From the NCBI GenBank assembly GCA_007123395.1, contig SKLD01000420.1, forward strand, positions 1 to 6,478: DNA of 6,478 nucleotides, written 5' to 3'. The notes beneath the pieces were generated by a model, which was given only the letters and a program-made list of their open reading frames with translations, searched no databases and was not told the DNA's origin. This document shows positions 1-6,224 of the stretch, in pieces. Positions within the stretch are counted from its first letter, which is position 1; every line of letters starts with the position of its first letter. Position numbers and translations under genes: made by a program. The stretch is from Opitutales bacterium (lineage in GTDB: Bacteria; Verrucomicrobiota; Verrucomicrobiia; Opitutales; Oceanipulchritudinaceae).

Positions 1-105
1 CGTAGCTCGAAGAGCGAAGGTGGGATCCCCCGACATCGCAACGGTAAGCAGCCGGCAGACACTCCTTGCTTTCCGCGACGCCGAAGATCTTCGTCAATCC
101 GCGAT

Positions 106-277
106 CCCGCGCGGATCCGGGGCCTCACACCGACGCCGCACGCGCCCGGTCCTCCGCGACGCGTCCAACCGCATCCGTGCCTCGCTAAAGCTTCAGCCTA
201 CGTCCGAGACCGCCGCGCAAGGTAGCCGGGACAGCTTCAGCACCCGGCACGAAGCGGTCGCGACCCCGCGCGGATCC
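106..277. repeat. 13-base direct repeat pair within GGATCC-rich DNA
   Basis: The sequence CCCGCGCGGATCC occurs exactly at 106-118 and again at 265-277. Two more GGATCC hexamers lie at 23-28 and 296-301, making four in about 280 bases. The copies sit in non-coding-looking DNA. Function is unknown; they may be chance in GC-rich sequence or the worn remains of a dispersed repeat. Confidence 0.35.
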
Positions 278-287
278 TTCTTTTCCG

Positions 288-404
288 ATGCCTACGGATC
301 CCCTGGTGCCACTTTCACCCGACCCGCACGACCGCTTCTTCAAAGAGACCCTCGGGCGACGCGCAGCGACGCGAGGATACCGCTGCGAAGGCACCGACGC
401 TTGA
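288..404 (+). pseudogene. Fragment resembling the N-terminus of an Rpn/YhgA-like PD-(D/E)XK nuclease
   Basis: An ATG at 288 opens a 38-codon frame ending at TGA 402-404. Residues 13-23 read PHDRFFKETLG, which closely resembles the conserved opening (HDxxFKxxL) of the Rpn / YhgA-like family (PF04754, PD-(D/E)XK nuclease family transposases), whose members promote RecA-independent recombination. Family members run to roughly 300 residues. Here similarity stops after about 23 residues, the frame then closes, and I found no continuation of the nuclease core (its D and E/Q-K residues) in the other frames downstream. If the match is real, this is a severely truncated, non-functional remnant. The match is short, so chance resemblance cannot be excluded. 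Confidence 0.4.
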
Positions 405-586
405 AGATTTCCGCCGGTCGCTCTGAGATCCCGCGTCTTGTCGATCAGGCGCGGGTGTTTCTCCAAAGCCGTGAGGGAGCAGTTATCACGCGTACTATTG
501 CACGCCATTAGCGCTGCGCGCATCTTGCACCGCGCCGGGAAGTGGCTTGCGCCCCATGCGGTTCGTGCGAACGCTTCCGCGCCCAA

Positions 587-1792
587 ATGAAAAAACGGAG
601 ATTCAAATCTTGTGTAGGGGCGGCGTGCCTGTGGGTACTGGCTTCCGCCGCTCCGTCGGCGGCGGGAGGCGCGGTGACGGCGGGTGTCGGCGTGGCGGCG
701 GGATACGACTCCAACGTCTACCGCATGGATGCGGGCGATCTGGCCAAACGCGGTTCATGGACGCTCGGGTTGCATCCGTCGGTGGATTGGCGGCCGTTCG
801 AAGGCCTTTCCCTTGCCTACGCGGGGGAGGCGTCCTTCTTTCTCGACGAGAGCGGCGAGGACCATGCCCGCCATACGGTCACACTCCGCTATGCCGAGCC
901 CGGGCGCTTCTTCTTCCAGTCCGCGACGACGCGCGTGCAGGGACCGCGCGACGCCGTCGAGTTTGTTGACGGACGCAACGCATGGGCGACCACCCTCGTG
1001 CGCGAGCGCCGCGACCAGTGGCAAAACCGCACCAGCGCGCACGCCACGCTGCGGCAGGGCGAATGGTTTGCCCGTCCGTCGGCCTCGCTCGTGTATTTCG
1101 ACCTCGATTCGCGTGTGCGCTTGGGCGTGCCCGGATACGACAACTGGATCAACCGCTACGACTTGCAGGGCGGCGTCGACCTCGGGCGCGAGCTGGAGAC
1201 CGGCGAGGTCTACATCGGCTGGCGCCGCGGGCGGCAGCACCAGGGCGACCAAGGCGCGCGGCCCACGACACGCTCGAATAAATACCACCGCGTCTTCCTT
1301 GGGTTTTCCGGGAATCCGGTCGAAGCGCTGAGCCTCGACGTCGAGGCCGGCCCGTCCTTCCACCGCTACGACGACCCCGCCTCCGCCGGGCCGTCCTCCA
1401 TCGACGCATGGTATGTAAACGCGCGCGCCCGCCTGCGTATCGGAGAACAGGATACACTCTCCGCCACGGCTTCGATGAACAAAGCCGTTGCCAGCACAGG
1501 TGTACTCAGCTCGGAGATGCGCGCGTTTACTGTCGAATATTCGCGCACGCTTATAGACGGCGGACGGCTGCGGATGCACGCCGCCGCGCGCGGTCTCATC
1601 TACGACGGCAGTCTCGTGAAGGATTGGATGTACCCTTTCGGCGCGGGATGGACGCAGGAGTGGACGGAAAACCTTCATACGGAGATCGACCTGACCCGCG
1701 AAGAAGGCCGCGACCGCCGCGACGGACCGGCCGTCGCCTCCCGCGAGTTCTCCCGCACCGTCCTCTCCGCCCGGCTCAACTACCGATTTTGA
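587..1792 (+). CDS. Outer-membrane beta-barrel protein of unknown role
   Basis: The product is 401 residues. The chosen ATG gives a classic Sec signal peptide: a basic n-region (MKKRRFK), a hydrophobic core at about residues 9-22, and a likely cleavage after SAA near residue 26. An in-frame ATG 45 bases upstream would put a cysteine-rich, non-signal-like stretch in front, so I rejected it. The mature part starts with GYDSNVYR (about residues 39-46), a motif common at the start of outer-membrane barrels. It then runs as alternating polar/aromatic strands and ends in ARLNYRF, with the C-terminal Phe and alternating pattern recognised by the BAM machinery. Length and style resemble the putative outer-membrane beta-barrel (BBP2-like) proteins often found near exopolysaccharide genes, but no such genes are present. 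Cargo or function cannot be read from the sequence. No Shine-Dalgarno site precedes the start. The gene converges on the minus-strand operon. Confidence 0.8.
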   Translation: MKKRRFKSCVGAACLWVLASAAPSAAGGAVTAGVGVAAGYDSNVYRMDAGDLAKRGSWTLGLHPSVDWRPFEGLSLAYAGEASFFLDESGEDHARHTVTLRYAEPGRFFFQSATTRVQGPRDAVEFVDGRNAWATTLVRERRDQWQNRTSAHATLRQGEWFARPSASLVYFDLDSRVRLGVPGYDNWINRYDLQGGVDLGRELETGEVYIGWRRGRQHQGDQGARPTTRSNKYHRVFLGFSGNPVEALSLDVEAGPSFHRYDDPASAGPSSIDAWYVNARARLRIGEQDTLSATASMNKAVASTGVLSSEMRAFTVEYSRTLIDGGRLRMHAAARGLIYDGSLVKDWMYPFGAGWTQEWTENLHTEIDLTREEGRDRRDGPAVASREFSRTVLSARLNYRF

Positions 1793-1856
1793 CGCCGAAT
1801 GATAACAGCAAAACGTAAAGCCCGCTCAAAATAATAATAAAATTTCAACAAATGAA
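1793..1856 (+). other. AT-rich gap after the barrel gene
   Basis: This 64-base gap is strikingly AT-rich for the window, above all at 1827-1857, where runs of A and ATA/TAA repeats occur. TAAAAT at 1838-1843 matches a sigma-70 -10 box at five of six positions, but the expected -35 position shows nothing like TTGACA. No hairpin with a T-run is visible, so I see no intrinsic terminator for the barrel gene. It may have been the leader of the intact ancestor of the GH17 remnant, or a junction scar. Confidence 0.35.
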
Positions 1857-2183
1857 ATGAAAACCAGCTTTCCATCGTACGTAGTCGCGGAAGTGCCGGC
1901 ACCAACTTCGGTAGCGATCCAAAGAATTCGCGACCGCCCGGCCGTCGCGGCGGCGTGTGATGTTATCCTATGCAACTGCTATCCCTTTTGGGAGGGCACG
2001 CTGCTGAGCCACTCCTTCGACGAGCCGTGGAAAGGCTCGCCCGATCCCCTCGAACCGGAGAAGCACTGGGGCCTCTTCAACGTCGACCGCACCCCCAAGG
2101 CAGCGCTGCGCGGCCGCATGGGCAGCCAAGGTCCCTCCAATCTGATCCTGCAGCGTCTCACAGGCAATCAGCGGTGTCTTTGA
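1857..2183 (+). pseudogene. Glycoside hydrolase family 17 remnant lacking the catalytic centre
   Basis: The 108-codon open frame carries two separate pieces of a GH17 (beta-1,3-glucanase / glucanosyltransferase type) enzyme, joined in frame. The first (residues about 8-47) holds the AEV strand and CDVILCNCYPFWEG, the barrel strand typical of bacterial GH17. The second (about 52-83) holds SFDEPWK followed by HWGLFNVDRTPK, the conserved C-terminal end of the barrel. In intact enzymes several dozen residues separate these, including the nucleophile motif (ETGWP-like); here they are directly adjacent, with the junction near 1995-2016. The N-terminal part with the acid/base NE motif is also gone. 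Residues after about 85 show no GH17 similarity and run antisense to another fragment. No signal peptide is present. Both catalytic glutamates are missing, so it cannot be an active GH17 enzyme. Confidence 0.7.
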
Positions 2184-2259
2184 AGTGACGCACTGTGTAG
2201 TCGTCCGCCTCCTGAAAAAGGTCGCCCGCGTAGAGAATGTATCCGGCGGTGGCTTCGGC
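2158..2259 (-). pseudogene. Short tail resembling the C-terminus of a DUF4143-type ATPase
   Basis: Just downstream of the LptE-like gene on the same strand, a frame ending at 2158 encodes GYILYAGDLFQEADDY, then TVRHFKDTADCL and a stop. This pattern (an xxLYAGD beta strand, a variable turn, a short strand, then a final helix) resembles the last 30 residues of AAA+ ATPases of the DUF4143 type, often called ATP-binding proteins and thought to include antitoxin-like or accessory-genome ATPases. Its composition differs from the Ala/Pro/Ser-rich shadow translation just upstream in the same frame, suggesting once-real coding sequence. Everything else of the protein is missing, including the Walker motifs. 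Its 3' end overlaps the GH17 remnant antisense, so the join between two unrelated remnants must lie near 2110-2160. Confidence 0.35.
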
Positions 2260-2299
2260 GGCTCGCTGTGGCCCGGCCCGGTTCACATCCGTGGGCGGC

Positions 2300-2845
2300 T
2301 CAGCGCGCTCCGTCCCGTGCGTCCCATGGGTAGAGGACGGCGTCGGCGATGCGTTGGGCGAGGTCGGCGGTGAGACGGGGAAGGGCGTGGTGGCGGGCGT
2401 CGGGGAGGCTTGGGTTGAGGTAGGCGACGGTGGCCGCTTCGACGGTGGAGGCGCGCACGGTGTCACCCGCAGAGTCGAGGAGGGCGACGGCGGCGCCGAG
2501 GCGGAGGTCGTAGGAGGCGGCGCGGGTGGTGTCGGCGGGGAGGGCGGCGCGGGGGGCCTGCTCGAGGTCGGTGAGAGTGACGCGGAGAATATGGGCGGCC
2601 TGCCGCGGAGAGGCGGCGAGGGTGGTGCCGCCGCGGGCGGCGAGAGTCTCGCGGAGCTGGCGGGAGAGCAGGGCGGTGACCTGCGGGAGGTAGGTCTCGT
2701 TTTCGACGACTTCAACGAAGACGGACGGCACGGGCGCGGCATCGGGCGCGCCCGCGCGGTAGGCAGCGCACCCGGCGGTGAGGAGGAGGGCGAGCGCGGG
2801 GAGCGCCAAGACGACGTGGACCTTGAATAGTCGACCGTTAGGCAT
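2300..2845 (-). CDS. lptE: LptE-like LPS-assembly lipoprotein
   Basis: The product is a 181-residue lipoprotein. The ATG at 2845 gives a short basic n-region (MPNGRLFK), a hydrophobic core at about 9-22 and a lipobox LTAGC, with the lipidated Cys at residue 26, the only cysteine. The residues after it are Ala-Ala, which by the +2 rule favours sorting to the outer membrane. An in-frame extension upstream runs through the preceding gene and is rejected. The mature part follows the LptE pattern: Tyr three residues after the Cys, a first strand near 41-47 (VFVEVVEN), then a helix of the xQLRETL type, a strand HILRVTLTDLE, and a strand with YDLRL. The length is close to E. coli LptE (193). LptE plugs the LptD barrel that inserts LPS into the outer leaflet. 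It starts 13 bases after the BamD-like gene, so it is most likely the last gene of the operon. Sequence identity in this family is low, hence the moderate confidence. Confidence 0.65.
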   Translation of the reverse strand: MPNGRLFKVHVVLALPALALLLTAGCAAYRAGAPDAAPVPSVFVEVVENETYLPQVTALLSRQLRETLAARGGTTLAASPRQAAHILRVTLTDLEQAPRAALPADTTRAASYDLRLGAAVALLDSAGDTVRASTVEAATVAYLNPSLPDARHHALPRLTADLAQRIADAVLYPWDARDGAR

Positions 2846-2858
2846 GGCGCTGGGCGGA

Positions 2859-4001
2859 TCAGTCGGGCAGGGCGAACGGCTCGCGGTCACGGTCGAGGAG
2901 GTCTTCCATCGGCGGCTCTTCAAGGGCGGGGTCGAACACCGGCTCGTCGAAGTCGAGGTCGGTGGCGCGGGGGCGCCAGAAGAAGATGCGCTCACCCCAT
3001 GTCGTGCGGGGCGGGCGGTAGTCCGGATCCTCGGCGGCGCGGCGGCGAAACTCCTCGATGCGGGCGAGGTAGCGGCGGGCGAGGTCGGCGGATTCGGATT
3101 CGGGGGCGATGGTGATGGCTTCGTTGAAGAAGATCTCGGCGGCGCGGTACCAGTTTCGGTGGCGGTAGTAAAATTGCCCGATGACGACTTTGCTGCGCGC
3201 GTAGATGTCGCGCATTTCCTGCAGGCCCTCTTCGGCGCGGTCGACGTTGGCGTCTTCGGGGAAGAGGATGAGGAAGTCTTGGAAGTAGCTGATGGCCTCG
3301 CGGGTGGAGCCTTGGTCGTAGAGCGGGCCGGAGACGAGTTCGGAGAAGGTCTCGGCGAGTTCGAGGTAGGCTTTGTTGGCGAGGAGACTGGCGGGGTAGT
3401 TATTGATGAGGCGGTCGAGTGCGTCGATGGCCTCGGGGATGTTGCCCTGGCGCTCGTTGATGCGCGCGACGTTCATGAGGGCGAGAGGGGCGAAGTCGCT
3501 GTAGGGGGCGTTGAAGACGATGATCTCGAAGTATTGGCGCGAGCGGTTGAGGGCGCGGTAGGGGATGATGCCGAGCCAGCGCATGCCCGTGCCGTCGGCG
3601 AGGGAGAGGGCGATGTCGAACTGGTATTCGACGACTTCGTTGAAATGGGGAAACTCCGGGTGGCGTGCGAGCAGCGTTTGGAAGGACTCGAAGGAGCGCC
3701 GCAGGTTGCGACGCTCGAAGGCGAGCTGACCCTGCCGGTAGAGCGACTGCGCCGCATAGTCGGAGAGGGGGTAGCGCCGGGCGAGGCGGCGGAAACGGCG
3801 CTCTGCGGTGCGGTTGTTGCCGCGCTCGAGGCTGCGCAAAGCACTTTCGTAGAGCGGGCGGGAAAGCTCGGTCTGCTCAGCGCGGGGACGTTCGCTGGGC
3901 CGGGTGGAAAACGGATTCCACCACTGCGCGGCGGCGGGAGTGGCGGCGGCGAGGATGCCGGCGAGGAGGATTACTCGGAAATAAAACATCGGGACCTTCA
4001 T
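2859..4001 (-). CDS. bamD: BamD/YfiO-like periplasmic TPR protein
   Basis: The product is 380 residues from the ATG at 4001. That ATG overlaps the fabH stop as ATGA, suggesting translational coupling. A Met four codons later (3989), with AAGG five bases before it, is an alternative; an ATG at 4028 would reach 31 bases into fabH and is unlikely. The N-terminus is a signal peptide (core FRVILLAGILAAATPAAA) followed by QWWNPF. TPR-type helical pairs of the BamD kind fill about 48-320, with RFRRLARRYPLSDYAAQSLY near 69-88 and repeats ending in NNYPAS and APESESADLA. The tail after 325 is rich in Pro, Asp and Glu. In the BAM complex, BamD is the essential lipoprotein that works with BamA to fold outer-membrane barrels. 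Here there is no lipobox and no cysteine at all, and the protein is well over 100 residues longer than E. coli BamD. It could instead be another periplasmic TPR protein, but the adjacent LptE-like gene supports an envelope-assembly role. Confidence 0.68.
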   Translation of the reverse strand: MKVPMFYFRVILLAGILAAATPAAAQWWNPFSTRPSERPRAEQTELSRPLYESALRSLERGNNRTAERRFRRLARRYPLSDYAAQSLYRQGQLAFERRNLRRSFESFQTLLARHPEFPHFNEVVEYQFDIALSLADGTGMRWLGIIPYRALNRSRQYFEIIVFNAPYSDFAPLALMNVARINERQGNIPEAIDALDRLINNYPASLLANKAYLELAETFSELVSGPLYDQGSTREAISYFQDFLILFPEDANVDRAEEGLQEMRDIYARSKVVIGQFYYRHRNWYRAAEIFFNEAITIAPESESADLARRYLARIEEFRRRAAEDPDYRPPRTTWGERIFFWRPRATDLDFDEPVFDPALEEPPMEDLLDRDREPFALPD

Positions 4002-4999
4002 TGCCATTTCACAAGGGAGGCGGCCCACGTCAAGCCGCCGCCGAAGGCGACGAGGAGGACGAGGTCGCCGGGGTGGATGCGCCCGTTGCGGTGGGCTTCG
4101 TCAAGCGCGATGGGGATGGAGGCGGCGGAGGTGTTGCCGTAGCGGTCGAGGTTGATCTTGAAGCGGTCCATGCCGATGCCGAGGCGCTGGGCGAGTGCTT
4201 CTATAATCCGGTTGTTGGCTTGGTGGGGAATGACGATAGAGACGTCCTCGGCTTTGTAGCCGGCTTTGTCGAGGATCTCGACGGCGCTTTGGCACATGAC
4301 ACGCACGGCGATCTTGAAGACTTGGTTGCCCTGCATGTGGATGGTGTGCAAGGAGCGTTCGATTGTTTCGACGGTAGACGGGCTGGCGCTGCCGCCGCCC
4401 GGCACGCAAAGAATGCCGGTCTCGGTGCCGTCGGCACCCATGAGGCTCTGCAAAATGCCCACATCCGGCACGTCGACGAGGGAGAGGACGGCCGCGCCGG
4501 CGCCGTCGCCGAAGAGCACGCAGGTTGTGCGGTCCTGCCAATTGGTGATGCTGGAGAGTTTTTCCGCGCCGATGATGAGGGCGTGGCGGTAGCCGTTGGC
4601 TAGCATGAGCGACCGCGCGATCTCCAACGTATAGATGAATCCGGAGCAGGCCGCCTCGACGTCGAAGGCGGGCACCTTGCCCAAACCGAGTTTCTGCTGC
4701 ACGAAGCAGGCGGTGTTGGGGAAGGGCATGTCGGGGGTGACGGTGCCGACGATGAGCAAATCGATATCAGCGGCCTTGAGGCCGGAGTGGGTAAGCGCTT
4801 CGGCGGCGGCTTTCGCGGCCATGTCGGAGGTGGTCTCGTCGGGGGCGGCAATGCGGCGCTCGCGGATGCCCGTACGGGTGCGAATCCACTCGTCGGAAGT
4901 CTCCACCATTTTGGAGAGGTCGTCGTTTGTGAGAACGCGGGGCGGTGTGTAGGATCCGACGCCGCTGATGACGACCGACTTTCCGTTGGGAGCACTCAT
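3998..4999 (-). CDS. fabH: Beta-ketoacyl-ACP synthase III
   Basis: FabH condenses acetyl-CoA (or another primer) with malonyl-ACP to start type II fatty-acid synthesis in the cytoplasm. The 333 residues are of normal family length. The thiolase-fold catalytic triad is complete: Cys118 in EAACSGF, His259 in IPHQAN, and Asn289 in YGNTSAASIP. Other hallmarks are SDEWIRTRTGIRERR (35-49), VGTVTPDMPFPNTA (84-97), LFGDGAGAAVL (162-172) and the C-terminal AFGGGLTWAA (318-327). The ATG start precedes the usual first beta strand (SVVISGVGSY) by a few residues, so it is convincing, although no Shine-Dalgarno sequence is seen. It lies 83 bases after plsX and overlaps the next gene by four bases. fabD and fabG, which often follow fabH, are absent from this window; a different gene set takes their place. 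The substrate preference (straight or branched primer) cannot be told. Confidence 0.97.
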   Translation of the reverse strand: MSAPNGKSVVISGVGSYTPPRVLTNDDLSKMVETSDEWIRTRTGIRERRIAAPDETTSDMAAKAAAEALTHSGLKAADIDLLIVGTVTPDMPFPNTACFVQQKLGLGKVPAFDVEAACSGFIYTLEIARSLMLANGYRHALIIGAEKLSSITNWQDRTTCVLFGDGAGAAVLSLVDVPDVGILQSLMGADGTETGILCVPGGGSASPSTVETIERSLHTIHMQGNQVFKIAVRVMCQSAVEILDKAGYKAEDVSIVIPHQANNRIIEALAQRLGIGMDRFKINLDRYGNTSAASIPIALDEAHRNGRIHPGDLVLLVAFGGGLTWAASLVKWQ

Positions 5000-5082
5000 G
5001 TTTGTTCGAAAGGAAACGGCTAAGGAAGGGTTTTCGCGTCCGCCCTGTCAAGGAGCGCTTGGGCCGGGGCAGCGGGCGCGCC

Positions 5083-6144
5083 TCACTTGCCGTTCTTTGG
5101 CGAGGCGGTGAAGCCAAGGACTTCACCCGCGCGGAGGATATCTTCGCGGATGTGCTCGTTGAGCTGCTGCCGCACGACGCGCGAGGCGATGCGGATGGCA
5201 TGGGCGACGGCCTCGCGGTTGCTCGAACCGTGGGCCTTGAGGACGTTGCCGCGCAGCCCGAGGAGCGGCGCGCCGCCGAAGCGGTCGGGATCGAGACGTT
5301 CTTTGGCACCCTTGAGCGCGCCCTTGATGAGCAGCCCGCCTGCCATGCGCACGGGGTTTTTGCCCACTTCTTCGCGCACGAGATCCTTGAGCATGTTCCA
5401 CAGCGATTCACAGGTTTTGAGGACGACGTTGCCCGTGAAGCCGTCGGTGACGACGACATCCACCTCGTTGCGGAAGATCTGGAAGCCCTCGATGAGACCG
5501 ATGTAGTTGATCTGGTCGCCGAGTTTCTTGAGCAGTTCGTGGGTTTCGTTGACCAGTTCGTTGCCCTTGCCTTCTTCCGTGCCGATGCTGAGCAGCCCGA
5601 CGCGGGGGTTGGCGAGTTCAAGGGCGTCTTTCGCGTAGTTCGCCCCGAGGAGGGCGTAGTGGACGAGATTCTCGGCCTTGCACTGCGGGTTGGCCCCGGA
5701 ATCGAGAACGACGAAGTGGTTGTCCTTGCTCGGCCAAACGGAGGCGAGGGCGGGCTTGGAGACGCCCGCGAGGGGGCGCAGCCGCAGCGTGGCGCAGGCC
5801 ATGAGCGCGCCGGTGTTGCCGCAACTCACGGCGGCGAGGGCCGAGCCGACCTTCACCAGTTCGACGGTGCGCACGAGGGAGGCGTCTTTTTTCGCCTTGA
5901 GGCTCTGCACGGGTTTTTCGTCCATGCGGATGACCTCCGACGCATGGAAGGTGCGGAAACGGTCGTCGTCGGCAATGCCGGCGGCGCCGAGGATGGGCTG
6001 AAGAACTTCGTCATCGCCCACGAGGACGACGCCGTCGAGGGCATGCCCGCGCTCCACCGCCAGTTTGGCACCGGCGACCACTTCGGCGGGTCCGAGGTCC
6101 GACCCCATCGCGTCCACCGCGATTATGCGTGCGTCTTCACCCAC
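5083..6144 (-). CDS. plsX: Phosphate acyltransferase PlsX
   Basis: PlsX is a peripheral membrane enzyme that turns acyl-ACP and phosphate into acyl-phosphate, the donor used by PlsY to make lysophosphatidic acid; it thus links fatty-acid to phospholipid synthesis. The 353 residues match the family throughout: IIAVDAMGSD at 7-16 (DAMGGD in most members), SCGNTGALMA (107-116), LDSGAN (147-152), LLSIGTEEGKGN (184-195), VVTDGFTGNVVLKT (231-244), GGAPLLGLRG (290-299) and KAHGSSN (303-309). The start is a GTG six codons ahead of the first beta strand. No upstream ATG exists in frame nearby, and the next in-frame GTG falls inside the DAMG strand, so this start is the best available. It has no Shine-Dalgarno site, and a strong hairpin ends about nine bases upstream. 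The gene lies between rpmF and fabH, the classic order in many bacteria. Confidence 0.97.
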   Translation of the reverse strand: MGEDARIIAVDAMGSDLGPAEVVAGAKLAVERGHALDGVVLVGDDEVLQPILGAAGIADDDRFRTFHASEVIRMDEKPVQSLKAKKDASLVRTVELVKVGSALAAVSCGNTGALMACATLRLRPLAGVSKPALASVWPSKDNHFVVLDSGANPQCKAENLVHYALLGANYAKDALELANPRVGLLSIGTEEGKGNELVNETHELLKKLGDQINYIGLIEGFQIFRNEVDVVVTDGFTGNVVLKTCESLWNMLKDLVREEVGKNPVRMAGGLLIKGALKGAKERLDPDRFGGAPLLGLRGNVLKAHGSSNREAVAHAIRIASRVVRQQLNEHIREDILRAGEVLGFTASPKNGK

Positions 6145-6152
6145 GGAGTAAG

Positions 6153-6172
6153 GCGGGACGGGAGCGTCCCGC
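6153..6172. repeat. Perfect 8-bp GC hairpin just upstream of plsX
   Basis: GCGGGACG at 6153-6160 pairs perfectly with CGTCCCGC at 6165-6172 around a four-base loop (CTCC in the minus-strand transcript). It lies about nine bases before the plsX GTG start on the transcribed side. No T-run follows, so it is not a standard intrinsic terminator. It could fold over the plsX initiation region, act as an RNA-processing or stabilising element between rpmF and plsX, or be one copy of a dispersed REP-like palindrome. Confidence 0.5.
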
Positions 6173-6204
6173 GGCGATGATTTCGTGCCCGGCTCAGCCT
6201 GGGC

Positions 6205-6220
6205 GGCGGTTGCTTCCGCC
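6205..6220 (-). other. Small GC hairpin right after the rpmF stop
   Basis: In the minus-strand transcript a five-base stem (GGCGG/CCGCC) closes a six-base loop (AAGCAA), starting four bases after the rpmF stop codon. It has no following U-run. With the larger hairpin at 6153-6172 it makes the 80-base rpmF-plsX spacer notably structured. It might protect the rpmF message end or weaken read-through, but a chance stem of this size is not rare in GC-rich DNA. Confidence 0.3.
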
Positions 6221-6224
6221 TGTC

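Larger units (their letters stand above)
1..586. other. Gene-poor stretch with no intact gene
   Basis: I read all six frames here and found no convincing intact protein. The longest open frames (plus strand 20-511, minus strand 185-586) are rich in Arg, Ser, Pro and Ala, have no recognisable motif, and overlap each other on opposite strands, as expected of non-coding high-GC DNA. What can be seen is a short Rpn/YhgA-like N-terminal fragment at 288-404, four GGATCC hexamers between 23 and 301, and a 13-base direct repeat. The stretch presumably also holds the promoter of the outer-membrane protein gene that starts at 587, but I could not find a credible -35/-10 pair. It looks like eroded intergenic DNA, perhaps left by past insertions. 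Confidence 0.55.

Noticed and set aside
20..511. A 163-codon open frame on the plus strand
   Set aside because: It has no motif, an Arg/Ser/Pro/Ala-heavy composition, no start signal, and overlaps another long open frame on the minus strand; typical of chance frames in GC-rich DNA.
542..586. An upstream ATG for the outer-membrane barrel gene
   Set aside because: It adds MACAPCGSCERFRAQ in front of a textbook signal peptide that begins at the ATG at 587.
1793..1856. Intrinsic terminator or full promoter in the AT-rich gap
   Set aside because: No GC stem with a T-run, and no -35 hexamer at proper spacing from the TAAAAT.
2184..2299. Intrinsic terminator for the minus-strand operon after the LptE-like gene
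   Set aside because: The DNA is GC-rich, but I found no clear stem followed by a U-run in the minus-strand transcript; the T-run at 2213-2217 (read on the minus strand) has no strong hairpin before it.
4002..4028. An upstream start for the BamD-like gene inside fabH
   Set aside because: It puts MGRLPCEMA before the signal peptide and increases overlap with fabH; the ATGA overlap at 4001-3998 is more natural. The Cys in that extension is not in a lipobox.
2778..4142. A long plus-strand open frame (454 codons) opposite the BamD-like and LptE-like genes
   Set aside because: It is a Gly/Val/Glu/Asp-rich antisense shadow of the minus-strand genes, whose products have recognisable signal peptides and domains.
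5002..6180. A long plus-strand open frame (392 codons) opposite plsX
   Set aside because: PlsX on the minus strand matches its family along its whole length; the plus frame is a shadow.
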